Assembly: GCA_039889035.1 (NCBI GenBank) | Contig: JBDQQY010000031.1 | Span: 52,132 to 116,131, forward strand | Direction: 5' to 3' | From: Plantactinospora sp039889035 | Lineage (GTDB): Bacteria; Actinomycetota; Actinomycetes; Mycobacteriales; Micromonosporaceae | DNA: 64,000 nucleotides | Part shown: piece by piece, positions 52,601 to 59,517 of the stretch | How positions within the stretch are numbered: the first letter of the stretch is position 1 | Layout of the letters: every line of letters starts with the position of its first letter | Notes under the pieces: generated by a model | Told to the model about the DNA's origin: nothing | What the model saw: the letters and a program-made list of their open reading frames with translations, nothing else | Database searches by the model: none | Program-made: the position numbers and the translations under genes

Positions 52601-52669
52601 GAGACGGTGGCCGGAGCGCAACTGGCCGGGCTGCTGGGCAGCCGGATCGACCGCACCTCGCCCGGTTAG
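49622..52669 (+). CDS. AfsR/SARP-type regulator with NB-ARC and TPR domains
   Basis: A 1015-residue pathway-specific type of activator. The N-terminal OmpR-like DNA-binding domain (MQYRVLGPLSLVSSDRELEI to about residue 90) is followed by the bacterial activator domain, the NB-ARC ATPase (Walker A ITGRAGVGKTALA near 304, VLDDAASEAQVIPLLPG) and a C-terminal array of tetratricopeptide repeats from about residue 680 (GLGRIHIERGEHDTARSLLE, SLGEACVAQGDLAGAQSRFE). It stands upstream of the peptide-modification genes and likely controls them. AGGGGG precedes the ATG at 8 bases. Its end overlaps the convergent small gene by 4 bases. Confidence 0.9.
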   Translation: MQYRVLGPLSLVSSDRELEINSARQRTVLAMLLLSRSRVVPVDRLIDALWPDDPPATARVQVQICVSALRRTLTEAEGTDPIRTVSPGYVLQVPDEAVDLAVFSRLLDDARTQAERNPLAAVERLHTALRLWRGEAFAGVSSALVRAGVAQLAEQRLAATEFCLDLELALGRHEEASQRLAGLVREHPLRERLRWQQMLALYRCGRQAEALAAYRDARQVLVAELGLEPGSELRELERAILTADPALDLSTRETGPDTPAVPRQLPADIPDFAGRTELTTRIRRLAAPDDRESPATAVPAIVITGRAGVGKTALAIRVAHELADLFPAGQLFAQLRGEDARPLAALRVLERFLRALGVAGNAIPETVAERGEMFRSLIAGRRLLIVLDDAASEAQVIPLLPGTAGPRLLVTSRRRLAGLAGARQVEVEVLDRPTAVRLLAAQSGRTLTGPELASAEVLAEQCDGLPLAVRIAAARLASRPHWSIRDLTARLIDGQRRLDELRYGEMGVRSSIALTYDALPEPARRLFRMLGLIDAPDFPSWITAPLLELAVPDAVELLELLVDARMVDVVASGPGVRYRLHDLLRIYARERLAAEELAPERTAALRRLLGCLLYLAEQGHQREYGGDYTVLHSAAPRWPLDASTTAELLAEPQRWLDRERGTLVEAVGQAARAGLHEQAWDLAISTVVLFEQGMYFDDWRETHELALAAARQHGDRVGEAAMRYSLGALSVAELRLGDAVSYLTEARRIFDDCGIGHGVALSLRNLAFVDRLQGRTSEALTKYERSLDLLRAAGDRVAEAHVLNGLGRIHIERGEHDTARSLLEQALAICRTTGNHRVAAQTLHSLGEACVAQGDLAGAQSRFEAVLRTVRLSGDRIGEAYALHGLAVVAVGQHRLADAEQVLAAGLELARSVAERMVEGRLLLTLGETQLARARPTVAVGLLTDALRLFRQLRAPLWQARSLYVLGALHEAGGDPEAARLAWRDGLALLDGVETVAGAQLAGLLGSRIDRTSPG

Positions 52670-52806
52670 TGGCCCCAGTTCGTGTCGCCGGCCTCGCGCG
52701 AACCCACGTCGATCCGGTCCGCAGCGGCCGGGGCAGTTGCCCAGCCGGCCGCGAAGGCCAGGACCAGCACCGCCAGCAGAAGGCGCGACCAGAAGAGTCG
52801 GACCAT
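52666..52806 (-). CDS. 46-aa exported peptide
   Basis: The ATG at 52806 follows GGAGGAAACC, an ideal ribosome site. The peptide is a signal sequence (MVRLFWSRLLLAVLVLAFAA, cleavage likely after APAAA) plus about 15 residues (DRIDVGSREAGDTNWGH). It is convergent with the AfsR-type gene. It may be a secreted signal or an extra substrate; no family is recognised. Confidence 0.6.
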   Translation of the reverse strand: MVRLFWSRLLLAVLVLAFAAGWATAPAAADRIDVGSREAGDTNWGH

Positions 52807-52942
52807 GGTTTCCTCCATCCACCGAATGTCACTCTGCGGCTGAAGCCTCCCCTCCGGCCTCATCTTCTGGTTATCGGCCGACGATAGTGCCCCGATAACG
52901 ACACCGGCCGACACTGTTGTGCTGGCGCAGTGGGGGTGTGGG

Positions 52943-53281
52943 GTGTCTGAGCAGTTGATCGTTCGGGTCCGCGACGGTGTCTTCGGCCGGCCGGCCGCCG
53001 GCGTACCGGTTCGGGTCGAGGTGGATACCGAGAGCGGTTGGCAGACCACCGCGCGGGGCGCCACGGCCGAGGACGGCGGCTGGCTCGGGCCGCCGCAGTC
53101 GCGCCTGCGGACCGGCCCGTACCGGGTGGTGCTGGACTCGGGCGCCTACTTCGCCGGGTTGGGCATCCACGCCCGGGTGGGCGAGCTGTCGATCGGCTTT
53201 CCACCCGCCGCCCACGCCGGTACCCCGTGTCTCGACGCCGTGCTCGTCCCGTGCGGCAGCGCCGCGTACGTCGCGGACTGA
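52943..53281 (+). CDS. Transthyretin-like protein (divergent hydroxyisourate hydrolase fold)
   Basis: A 112-residue protein starting VSEQLIVRVRDGVFGRPAAG and continuing with VPVRVEV, RTGPYRVVLDSGAYFAGLG and FPPAAHAGTPCLDAVLVPCG. This follows the hydroxyisourate hydrolase (HIUase) fold. HIUase enzymes need His in the N-terminal strand, an HYHxP region and a C-terminal YRGS; none is present, and the end reads CGSAAYVAD. So it is probably not a uric-acid enzyme. No purine genes are nearby; the RiPP genes follow. The role is unknown. Confidence 0.6.
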   Translation: MSEQLIVRVRDGVFGRPAAGVPVRVEVDTESGWQTTARGATAEDGGWLGPPQSRLRTGPYRVVLDSGAYFAGLGIHARVGELSIGFPPAAHAGTPCLDAVLVPCGSAAYVAD

Positions 53282-53463
53282 CCGGCGCCGCCCCACCGCG
53301 CACGGGCGCCCGCCGTCCCGGCGCAGGTGTCGGCCGCCGGGCAGCGCGGTGGACCGGGGAGCCCGGGGCCGATGTGCCGATAGCGCGCTGAAAGCCGGAG
53401 ATCACACGGTGGTTCCCGTGCGGCAACCGCCACCCCGGCGGTTGGCACAACCGGGAGGTCAAC

Positions 53464-53721
53464 ATGGGTAGAAGGCTCATCCGGATCGCGACCGCAGCGG
53501 CCGCCGGCGTGATGGGCGCCTTCACCGGCGTCGGGGCGGCCACCGCCGCCCCCGTCCAGACGGAACTCGCCGACCTGTCGAACGTCAGCCTCGCCGAGGC
53601 GAAGACGACCGACAACTCCGTACTGGCGAACTCGCTGCGCCGGGCCGTCGCCGAAACCGGCGACGACAGCGGCCTGTTCGCCGGATTCTCGGCCGCTCCG
53701 CCGGCCGCGCTCGGCAACTGA
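53464..53721 (+). CDS. Candidate RiPP precursor peptide with export signal
   Basis: An 85-residue peptide directly upstream of the radical SAM gene, with GGGAGG before the ATG. The first 29 residues look like a signal sequence (MGRRLIRIATAAAAGVMGAF, then AxA near 29). The middle (ELADLSNVSLAEAKTTDNSV, LANSLRRAV) fits the leader pattern of FxsA precursors. The end is Gly/Ala/Pro-rich with two Phe (GLFAGFSAAPPAALGN) and is the likely core. FxsA peptides usually end in F-x-S-x-x, which this one does not. Confidence 0.7.
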   Translation: MGRRLIRIATAAAAGVMGAFTGVGAATAAPVQTELADLSNVSLAEAKTTDNSVLANSLRRAVAETGDDSGLFAGFSAAPPAALGN

Positions 53722-53782
53722 CGGTACCCCCCGGTGGGCACGGCTCACCGCCGTGCCCACCCCCTCACCTGGAGGTACACCC

Positions 53783-55027
53783 GTGACAGCCATCCCCATC
53801 CGGCTATCGGTGGCCCCGCCCCCGGCGGAGTGGCCGGACGAGTCCTGGCGCGCCGAGCTGGAGCGCAGCGGCGCATGGCGACCGCGCCCGTTCCAGCAGT
53901 TCGTCCTCAAGATCCACGGCCGGTGCAACCTGGCCTGCGACTACTGCTACGTCTACGAGATGGCCGACCAGTCCTGGCGGGATCGGCCGGCCGCGATGGA
54001 CCGGGCGCTCCTGGCCCGGGCCGCCCGCCGGATCGGTGAGCATGCCGAGGCGCATGGTCTCACCACGGTCCAGGTGATCTACCACGGCGGGGAGCCGCTG
54101 CTCGTCGGGGCGGACTACCTCGACTACGCGTCGCAGACGCTGCGCGAGGCGATGCCGGCGGGAACCACGCTCGACCTGTCCGCACAGACCAACGGCGTGC
54201 TGCTGGACGAGCGGATGCTCACCGTGCTGGATCGGCACGACATCGGCCTCGGGGTGAGCCTCGACGGGGACCGCGTCGCGAACGACCGGCACCGCCGGTA
54301 CGCCAACGGGCGGGGCAGCTACGACCTCGTCGTGCAGGGCCTTCAGCGGCTCTCCGACCCGGCGTACCGCAGGCTGTTCCGGATCCTGCTCTGCACCATC
54401 GACCTGGCCAACGACCCGGTCGAGACGTACGAGTCGCTGTTGCCGTTCGCGCCGCCCGCGGTGGACTTCCTGCTGCCGCACGGCAACTGGGACGAACTGC
54501 CGCCCGGCCGGAACGCCGACCCCGGCTCGGCACCCTACGGGGACTGGCTGGCCGCGATCTTCGACCGCTGGTACGGCGCGCCACGGCAGGAGACCATCGT
54601 CCGGCTGTTGCAGAACATCATCGACGAGATCCTGCTCGGCGGCAGCGGCGACGACCAGATCGGGCTGGCTCCCTCCGCGCTCATCGAGGTGGAGACGGAC
54701 GGCACGCTCCAGCAGGTCTGCACCCTGAAGTCCGCGTACGACGGTGCGACCTGCACCGGGCTGACCGTGGCGGACAGCTTCGACCGGGCGCTGCGCCATC
54801 CGGCGGTGGCCGCCCGGCAGGCCGGGGCGGCGGCCCTGGCCGACAGCTGCGGGTCGTGCGCGATCCGCGACATCTGCGGTGGCGGCTACTACCCGCACCG
54901 ATACCGGCCTGGCACGGGCTTCCGCAACCCGACGGTCTACTGCCCGGACATGCTCCGGCTCATCCCGCACATCCGGCGCCGCCTCCAGGCCGATCTCACC
55001 CAGCTAACGCAAGGAGGAGTCCGATGA
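53783..55027 (+). CDS. fxsB: FxsB-type radical SAM/SPASM peptide maturase
   Basis: A 414-residue enzyme that uses S-adenosylmethionine radicals to join carbon atoms in a precursor peptide. The radical SAM Cys motif is C48-x3-C52-x2-C55 (HGRCNLACDYCYVYE), directly followed by MADQSWRDRP, the FxsB mark. GGEPLL is the SAM-binding stretch. The C-terminal SPASM region has Cys in QQVCTLKSA, GATC, SCGSCAIRDICGGGYYPHR and YCPDM for extra iron-sulfur clusters. FxsB enzymes make aryl-to-beta-carbon cyclophanes. GTG at 53783 follows GGAGG. The stop overlaps the next start (ATGA). Confidence 0.9.
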   Translation: MTAIPIRLSVAPPPAEWPDESWRAELERSGAWRPRPFQQFVLKIHGRCNLACDYCYVYEMADQSWRDRPAAMDRALLARAARRIGEHAEAHGLTTVQVIYHGGEPLLVGADYLDYASQTLREAMPAGTTLDLSAQTNGVLLDERMLTVLDRHDIGLGVSLDGDRVANDRHRRYANGRGSYDLVVQGLQRLSDPAYRRLFRILLCTIDLANDPVETYESLLPFAPPAVDFLLPHGNWDELPPGRNADPGSAPYGDWLAAIFDRWYGAPRQETIVRLLQNIIDEILLGGSGDDQIGLAPSALIEVETDGTLQQVCTLKSAYDGATCTGLTVADSFDRALRHPAVAARQAGAAALADSCGSCAIRDICGGGYYPHRYRPGTGFRNPTVYCPDMLRLIPHIRRRLQADLTQLTQGGVR

Positions 55028-56880
55028 TAGGCAGGCACAGCATCCCCGCCGAGCAGTTCGCGGCCCTGGCCACCAGCGGCGGCGACGCCGACACGATCCA
55101 CCAGCTCCGGATCGGCCAGTACAGCAAGAACGTCCTGCTCGTCCGCGCGGTCATGGAGATCGCCGCGGAGCGGTACCCCGACGACCACGCCCGGTCCCGG
55201 ATCGAGGACGGGTACGCGCTGCTGGAGACGGTCCAGCGGCACAGCCCGGAGACGGTCGCCGAGGTGCTGACACACCCACAGACGGGCTTCTGGGTGGGGC
55301 GCTGCCTGCGGGAGCTGCACAACCCGGCCGACTCCGGCGTCCCGCTCGCCGCCCGGCTCGGCTACCTCGGTTGGCTGGCGGCGGCGGCCGCGGTCCGGGC
55401 CGGCCGGGCCTTCCGGATCACCGCGCCGGTCCACGGGAACCGGGCGATGCTGCCGACCCTGGGCATGTGCCTGCTGGACCAGCTCGGTACGCCGCCGGAG
55501 GCGGCCGTCGAGGTCGAGGTGTCCGGCCCGGCACCGGTACTGGTCCGGGCCGCCGACGGGACGACGGTCACCCTGCCGGCGGACCTCGGTGCCGAGACGC
55601 CGGCCTGGGCGCCGCTGCGCCGGCTCGACGCCGAGTCCGGCGGTCAGCGGATCAGCGTGGACATCGACGACCTCGACCCGTACCGGGGCAGCAGCCAGCT
55701 AGCGGTGGCCGACCGGCTGGACGACGCGGCCATGGCCCGCTATCAGGAGTTGCTCGACGAGGCGTGGGCGCTGCTGGTACGGCTCGACCCGGAACGGGCC
55801 GGCTCCATCTCCGCCGGGGTCGCCACGCTGGTCCCGCTGGCCGACGGGCGGTTCGCCAACAGCGAGAGCGCCACCTCGCGGGACGCGTTCGGAGCGGTGA
55901 TCCTGACCACGCCGAACAGCGGAGTGCTGCTCGCCGAGACCCTGGTGCACGAGTTCCAGCACTCGAAGCTGGACGCGCTGCTCGACCTGATGCCGCTGCA
56001 CCAGGCCCGACCCGGCGAGCTGTTCTACTCGCCGGCCCGGGACGACCCCCGCCCACTCGGCGGCCTCCTCCAGGGGGCGTACGCGTACGCCGGGGTGGCC
56101 GACTTCTGGCGGCGTTACCGGGGCGTCGTCGACGAGAACGACGGCCGGGCCGCGCACGCGGTGGTGGAATCCGCCACCTGGCGCGAGCAGGTCTCCCGGT
56201 CGAGCGAGGTACTGCTGGAGTCCGGCCGGCTCACCCCGGCCGGGGTGGACTTCGTCTCCGGCATGTACGCCCAGATGCAGCGCTGGGACGACGAGGACCG
56301 CTCCGAGCAGCGTGACCTCGCCCGGGACGCCGCCGACGACCACTACTACCGGTGGCGGCTGAACAACCTGCACCCCGATTCGGAGCTGGTCGCGGAGCTG
56401 GCCGCGGCCCAGGTCGCCGGCGCGGCGACACCGCCACGGGAGTACCAGCCGCCCGCCCCCACGCCCCGGCCGGTCGGGATGAAGATCAACGGCCGGGTAC
56501 GGCTGCGCCAGCTCCGCGCGCTGGTCCCGGAGCGGTTCGCCGAGGTCTGCGCCGATCTCGCCGGTTCGGCGGAGGGCAGGCACGCCAGCCCCGCCGACGC
56601 CGCGTACGTGCGCGGCGACCACGCCGAAGCACTGGCCGGCTACCGGAAGCAGATCGAGGCGGAGCCGGAGAGTACGGAGCACTGGGCCGGGTTGCTGCTG
56701 GCCTGGCGGCGCCTGGCCGACGAGGACGGCAGCCGGCTGCTGGAGCGGCACCCCGAGCTGGTCCGCGCGGTCTACCTGGCGGTCCGGCAGCGCACCGACC
56801 AGGCCCCGGATCCGCAGCGGCTAGCGACCTGGCTGGCCCGGCAACCGGTGCCCGTCGCGGCTGCCTCACCGGTGAACTGA
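55024..56880 (+). CDS. HExxH-motif peptide modification protein (TIGR04267 type)
   Basis: A 618-residue protein with H309-E-x-x-H313 (LVHEFQHSKLDALLDLMPL) and a later YAYAGVADFWRRY. Proteins of this family accompany FxsB-type radical SAM genes; members are reported to act as 2-oxoglutarate-dependent peptide beta-hydroxylases, not proteases. I cannot confirm the cosubstrate here. The N-terminal 200 residues are helical and the C-terminal 100 contain a repeat-like helical end. Translation is coupled to the radical SAM gene, with AAGGAGG before the ATG. Confidence 0.85.
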   Translation: MIGRHSIPAEQFAALATSGGDADTIHQLRIGQYSKNVLLVRAVMEIAAERYPDDHARSRIEDGYALLETVQRHSPETVAEVLTHPQTGFWVGRCLRELHNPADSGVPLAARLGYLGWLAAAAAVRAGRAFRITAPVHGNRAMLPTLGMCLLDQLGTPPEAAVEVEVSGPAPVLVRAADGTTVTLPADLGAETPAWAPLRRLDAESGGQRISVDIDDLDPYRGSSQLAVADRLDDAAMARYQELLDEAWALLVRLDPERAGSISAGVATLVPLADGRFANSESATSRDAFGAVILTTPNSGVLLAETLVHEFQHSKLDALLDLMPLHQARPGELFYSPARDDPRPLGGLLQGAYAYAGVADFWRRYRGVVDENDGRAAHAVVESATWREQVSRSSEVLLESGRLTPAGVDFVSGMYAQMQRWDDEDRSEQRDLARDAADDHYYRWRLNNLHPDSELVAELAAAQVAGAATPPREYQPPAPTPRPVGMKINGRVRLRQLRALVPERFAEVCADLAGSAEGRHASPADAAYVRGDHAEALAGYRKQIEAEPESTEHWAGLLLAWRRLADEDGSRLLERHPELVRAVYLAVRQRTDQAPDPQRLATWLARQPVPVAAASPVN

Positions 56881-56908
56881 CCGGCGGACGAGTGAAGGGA
56901 AGACGACG

Positions 56909-58201
56909 ATGACCGAGGCCCGCCCCGCCCCACGCCCGACCCCGGCCGGCCGCCCCCGTACCGCCGATCCGGACCGGCCCGCGATCGGCGACCGGCTCGT
57001 CGCGCTCGACGGACTGCGCGCGGTGGCGGCGGCTGCGGTGCTGTTCGTCCACGTCGGGTTGGAGACCGGAACGGCGTTGCAGTACGACGTCGCCGCGGCG
57101 CTGCTGGCCCGGGGCGGCATCGGCGTACCGATATTCTTCGCGCTCTCCGGGCTGCTGCTCTACCGCCCCTGGGCGGCGGCGGCGTTGGTCGACCGCCCGG
57201 GCCCCCCGGTACGCCAGTTCCTGTTACGCCGGGCGCTGCGGATCCTGCCGGCGTACTGGATCGTGGTCCTCGTGGCGTTGCCGATCTGGTCCCGCGACCA
57301 CGTCGCAGACCTGTGGACCTGGGCGAAGATGCTCTTCCTGTTCCAGGTCTACGATCCGTCGCCCTGGTGGACCGCTTCCGGGCCGCCCGGTCTGGTGCAG
57401 ATGTGGAGCCTCGCCGTCGAGGTGTCCTTCTATCTCAGCCTGCCGCTGTTGGCGGCGGCCCTGCACCGGTACGCGAGGCGGGTCACCGGCACCGCGGCGC
57501 GGGCCCGGCGGCTGCTGGCCGGCATCGCCGGGCTGGCCGGCGTCAGCTTGCTGTGGACCGTCTTCATCTTCCATCCCGAATACCGGGGCTACCTGCACAT
57601 GTGGCTGCCACGCTGCTGGGCGTACTTCGCGGTCGGGATGGCGGTGGCCGTGCTGATGGTCTGGGCCAGGCGGGAACGGACGGGACGGCGCCTCGCCCGC
57701 CGGGTCAGCGCCGGCTGGGCGGGCTGCTGGACCCTCGCCGGCGTGTTGTACGCGGTCGCCGCGACCCCGCTGACCGGCCCGCGACTGCTGCCCTTCGACG
57801 GGCTGGACACCGCACTGGCCGAACAGGTGCTGTACGCCGCGATCACCGGGCTCCTGCTCGCGCCGGTGGCGCTGGCGCCGGCCCGGTCGACCCCACCGAC
57901 CCGGCTGCTCGGCAGCCGCGTGTTGAGCTACCTCGGTCGCATCTCGTACGGGATCTTCCTGTGGCAGTTCGTGATCATCGCGGTCTGGTACGACATCACC
58001 GGTCAAGAGGGTTGGACCGGACACTTCTGGGGCAACCTCGCCGGGATCGGCCTGCTCAGCGTGGCGTGCGGGGCGATCAGTTATCACGCGGTGCAGGCGC
58101 CGATCACCCGGCTGGCCCGGCGCACCAAATCGGCGGCGGACCGGCCGGTCGACCGGGTGGTGGGCGCGGCAGGTTTCGAACCTGCGACCCCTCGCTTGTA
58201 A
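56909..58201 (+). CDS. Acyltransferase 3 family membrane protein
   Basis: A 430-residue membrane acyltransferase with LVALDGLRAVAAAAVLFVHV (family start and catalytic His), FFALSGLLLYRPWA, RRALRILPAYWI, MWSLAVEVSFYLSLPLLAA and SYGIFLWQFVI, about ten membrane segments. It follows the HExxH gene by 28 bases with a ribosome site GAAGGGAAG and may acylate the peptide product or a cell-envelope sugar. The reading frame ends inside the opposite-strand tRNA gene, so the last residues (GAAGFEPATPRL) are translated antisense tRNA sequence. Confidence 0.85.
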   Translation: MTEARPAPRPTPAGRPRTADPDRPAIGDRLVALDGLRAVAAAAVLFVHVGLETGTALQYDVAAALLARGGIGVPIFFALSGLLLYRPWAAAALVDRPGPPVRQFLLRRALRILPAYWIVVLVALPIWSRDHVADLWTWAKMLFLFQVYDPSPWWTASGPPGLVQMWSLAVEVSFYLSLPLLAAALHRYARRVTGTAARARRLLAGIAGLAGVSLLWTVFIFHPEYRGYLHMWLPRCWAYFAVGMAVAVLMVWARRERTGRRLARRVSAGWAGCWTLAGVLYAVAATPLTGPRLLPFDGLDTALAEQVLYAAITGLLLAPVALAPARSTPPTRLLGSRVLSYLGRISYGIFLWQFVIIAVWYDITGQEGWTGHFWGNLAGIGLLSVACGAISYHAVQAPITRLARRTKSAADRPVDRVVGAAGFEPATPRL

Positions 58202-58232
58202 GGCGAGTGCTCTCCCACTGAGCTACGCGCCC
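58158..58232 (-). tRNA. tRNA-Val (anticodon TAC)
   Basis: Cloverleaf on the minus strand: acceptor GGGCGCG/CGCGCCC, D arm GTAGCTCAGTGGGAGAGCAC, anticodon stem CTCGC/GCGAG with loop CTTACAA, T arm GCAGGTTCGAAACCTGC. The anticodon TAC reads GUA (valine). The CCA end is encoded after discriminator A. The 3' half overlaps the end of the convergent acyltransferase gene. Confidence 0.93.
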
Positions 58233-58352
58233 GGAATGCCTGACGGCCTACCGGCGGCGGCAAGCTTACCCTGCCGCCCCGGTACCCGCTCTACCCAGTT
58301 CCCTGATCCGGGTGGCCGCGACGGCGGCCGCCCGGTCGGCTCCGGCGCCGGC

Positions 58353-58817
58353 TCAGGCCCGCGCCGCGGCCAGAGCCTTGCGCCAACCCGCCTGGTCGCG
58401 CGGCTCACCGGGCCCGTTGCACTCGGCGAAGCGCACCGTACCAGCTTTGTCGATCATGAAGGTGCCCCGGTCGGCGAAGCCCGCGGTGGAGTTGAAGACG
58501 CCGTACGCCTTCGCCACCGCCCCGTGCGGCCAGAAGTCGGCCAGCATCGGGAACTGGTAGCCCTCCCGGTCGGCCCAGACCTTGTGCGCGTACACCGAGT
58601 CGACGCTGACCGTCAGCACCTGCACGTCGTCGTTCTGGTATTCGTCGAGGTTGTCCCGCAGCTCGGCCAGCTCACCCTGACAGGTGCCGGTGAACGCCAG
58701 TGGATAGAAGACGAGCAGTACCACCCGCCGACCCCGCAGGTCGGTCAGGCGCACCCGCTGGTTGTTCTGGTCCTTCAGCACGAAGTCCGGCGCCTGGGCC
58801 CCGACGTCGATCGGCAT
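58353..58817 (-). CDS. ahpE: Peroxiredoxin (AhpE type)
   Basis: A 154-residue thioredoxin-fold peroxidase that reduces hydroperoxides and peroxynitrite. The active site is PLAFTGTCQGEL with peroxidatic Cys46 and Thr43. No second redox Cys is placed as in 2-Cys enzymes, so it is 1-Cys like M. tuberculosis AhpE (Rv2238c). DRGTFMIDKAGTVRF is the usual family end region. It lies next to the DUF3052 gene on the same strand, as in other actinomycetes. Confidence 0.9.
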   Translation of the reverse strand: MPIDVGAQAPDFVLKDQNNQRVRLTDLRGRRVVLLVFYPLAFTGTCQGELAELRDNLDEYQNDDVQVLTVSVDSVYAHKVWADREGYQFPMLADFWPHGAVAKAYGVFNSTAGFADRGTFMIDKAGTVRFAECNGPGEPRDQAGWRKALAAARA

Positions 58818-58968
58818 GCGGTCCTCCCTGGTCGTGCGGCACCGACCGGCTGATCATGCGGGATCGGCCGGTACGTCCGGTACGGATGCCCACCGGGAGC
58901 ACCGTCCGGGGCGGGTCTGGCCACGAGCACCGTCCGGGGCGGGACGGCACCCGTGTCGCGGCCCGGGG

Positions 58969-59406
58969 CTACTTCTTCGCCTTGGCACCACGGCGGAGGA
59001 CCAGTCGCGCGCCGCTCCAGTCCTTGCCGGCGTTGACGGTCGACGTCTGCTGGAGGCCGGCGGTGACCGCCGTCTCGCTGATCTCGCTCGGCTCGACGTG
59101 GCCCTCCCGCCCGGCCTTGGGCGTCAACAGCCACACCACGCCGTTGTCAGCCAGCGGGCCGAGGGCGTCGACGAGCATCTCGAACAGGTCACCGTCGCCG
59201 TCCCGGTACCAGAGCAGCACCGAGTCCACGACCTCGTCGGTGTCCTCGTCCACCAGCTCTCCGCAGCGATCGGTCAGGGCGTCCCGGAGATCCTGGTCGA
59301 CGTCGTCGTCGTAGCCCATCTCCATGACGACCATCCCCGGCTCGATGCCGAACCGGTCCGCCAGACTCCGTACGCCGTCGGCGGCCTGACCAGCGGTCGC
59401 GCTCAC
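58969..59406 (-). CDS. DUF3052 protein
   Basis: A 145-residue acidic protein starting VSATAGQAADGVRSLADRFG. It contains GYDDDVDQDLRDALTDRCGE, LLWYRDGDGDLFEMLVDALG, VVWLLTPKAGREGHVEPSEI and a Lys-rich end. DUF3052 proteins are conserved in actinobacteria, between ahpE and the E1 dehydrogenase gene as here; their role is unknown. GAGGAGG precedes two in-frame GTGs (59412 and 59406); the second has the better spacing. Confidence 0.88.
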   Translation of the reverse strand: MSATAGQAADGVRSLADRFGIEPGMVVMEMGYDDDVDQDLRDALTDRCGELVDEDTDEVVDSVLLWYRDGDGDLFEMLVDALGPLADNGVVWLLTPKAGREGHVEPSEISETAVTAGLQQTSTVNAGKDWSGARLVLRRGAKAKK

Positions 59407-59517
59407 TGTCACGTGCCTCCTCATCTCCACTGCCAGCGGCATCCGTGCGACGCCGATGACGCAAAGTCCACACAGTTGTCCCGTCGCGCGCAAGTGGCGC
59501 ACCGAGTCGAAGGGAAT

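Noticed and set aside
53464..53721. A classical FxsA precursor ending in FxSxx
   Set aside because: The C-terminus is PPAALGN, so the standard end motif is absent; I keep it only as an FxsA-like candidate.
58160..58201. GAAGFEPATPRL as a conserved protein motif
   Set aside because: It is the antisense translation of tRNA sequence and carries no protein-level meaning.
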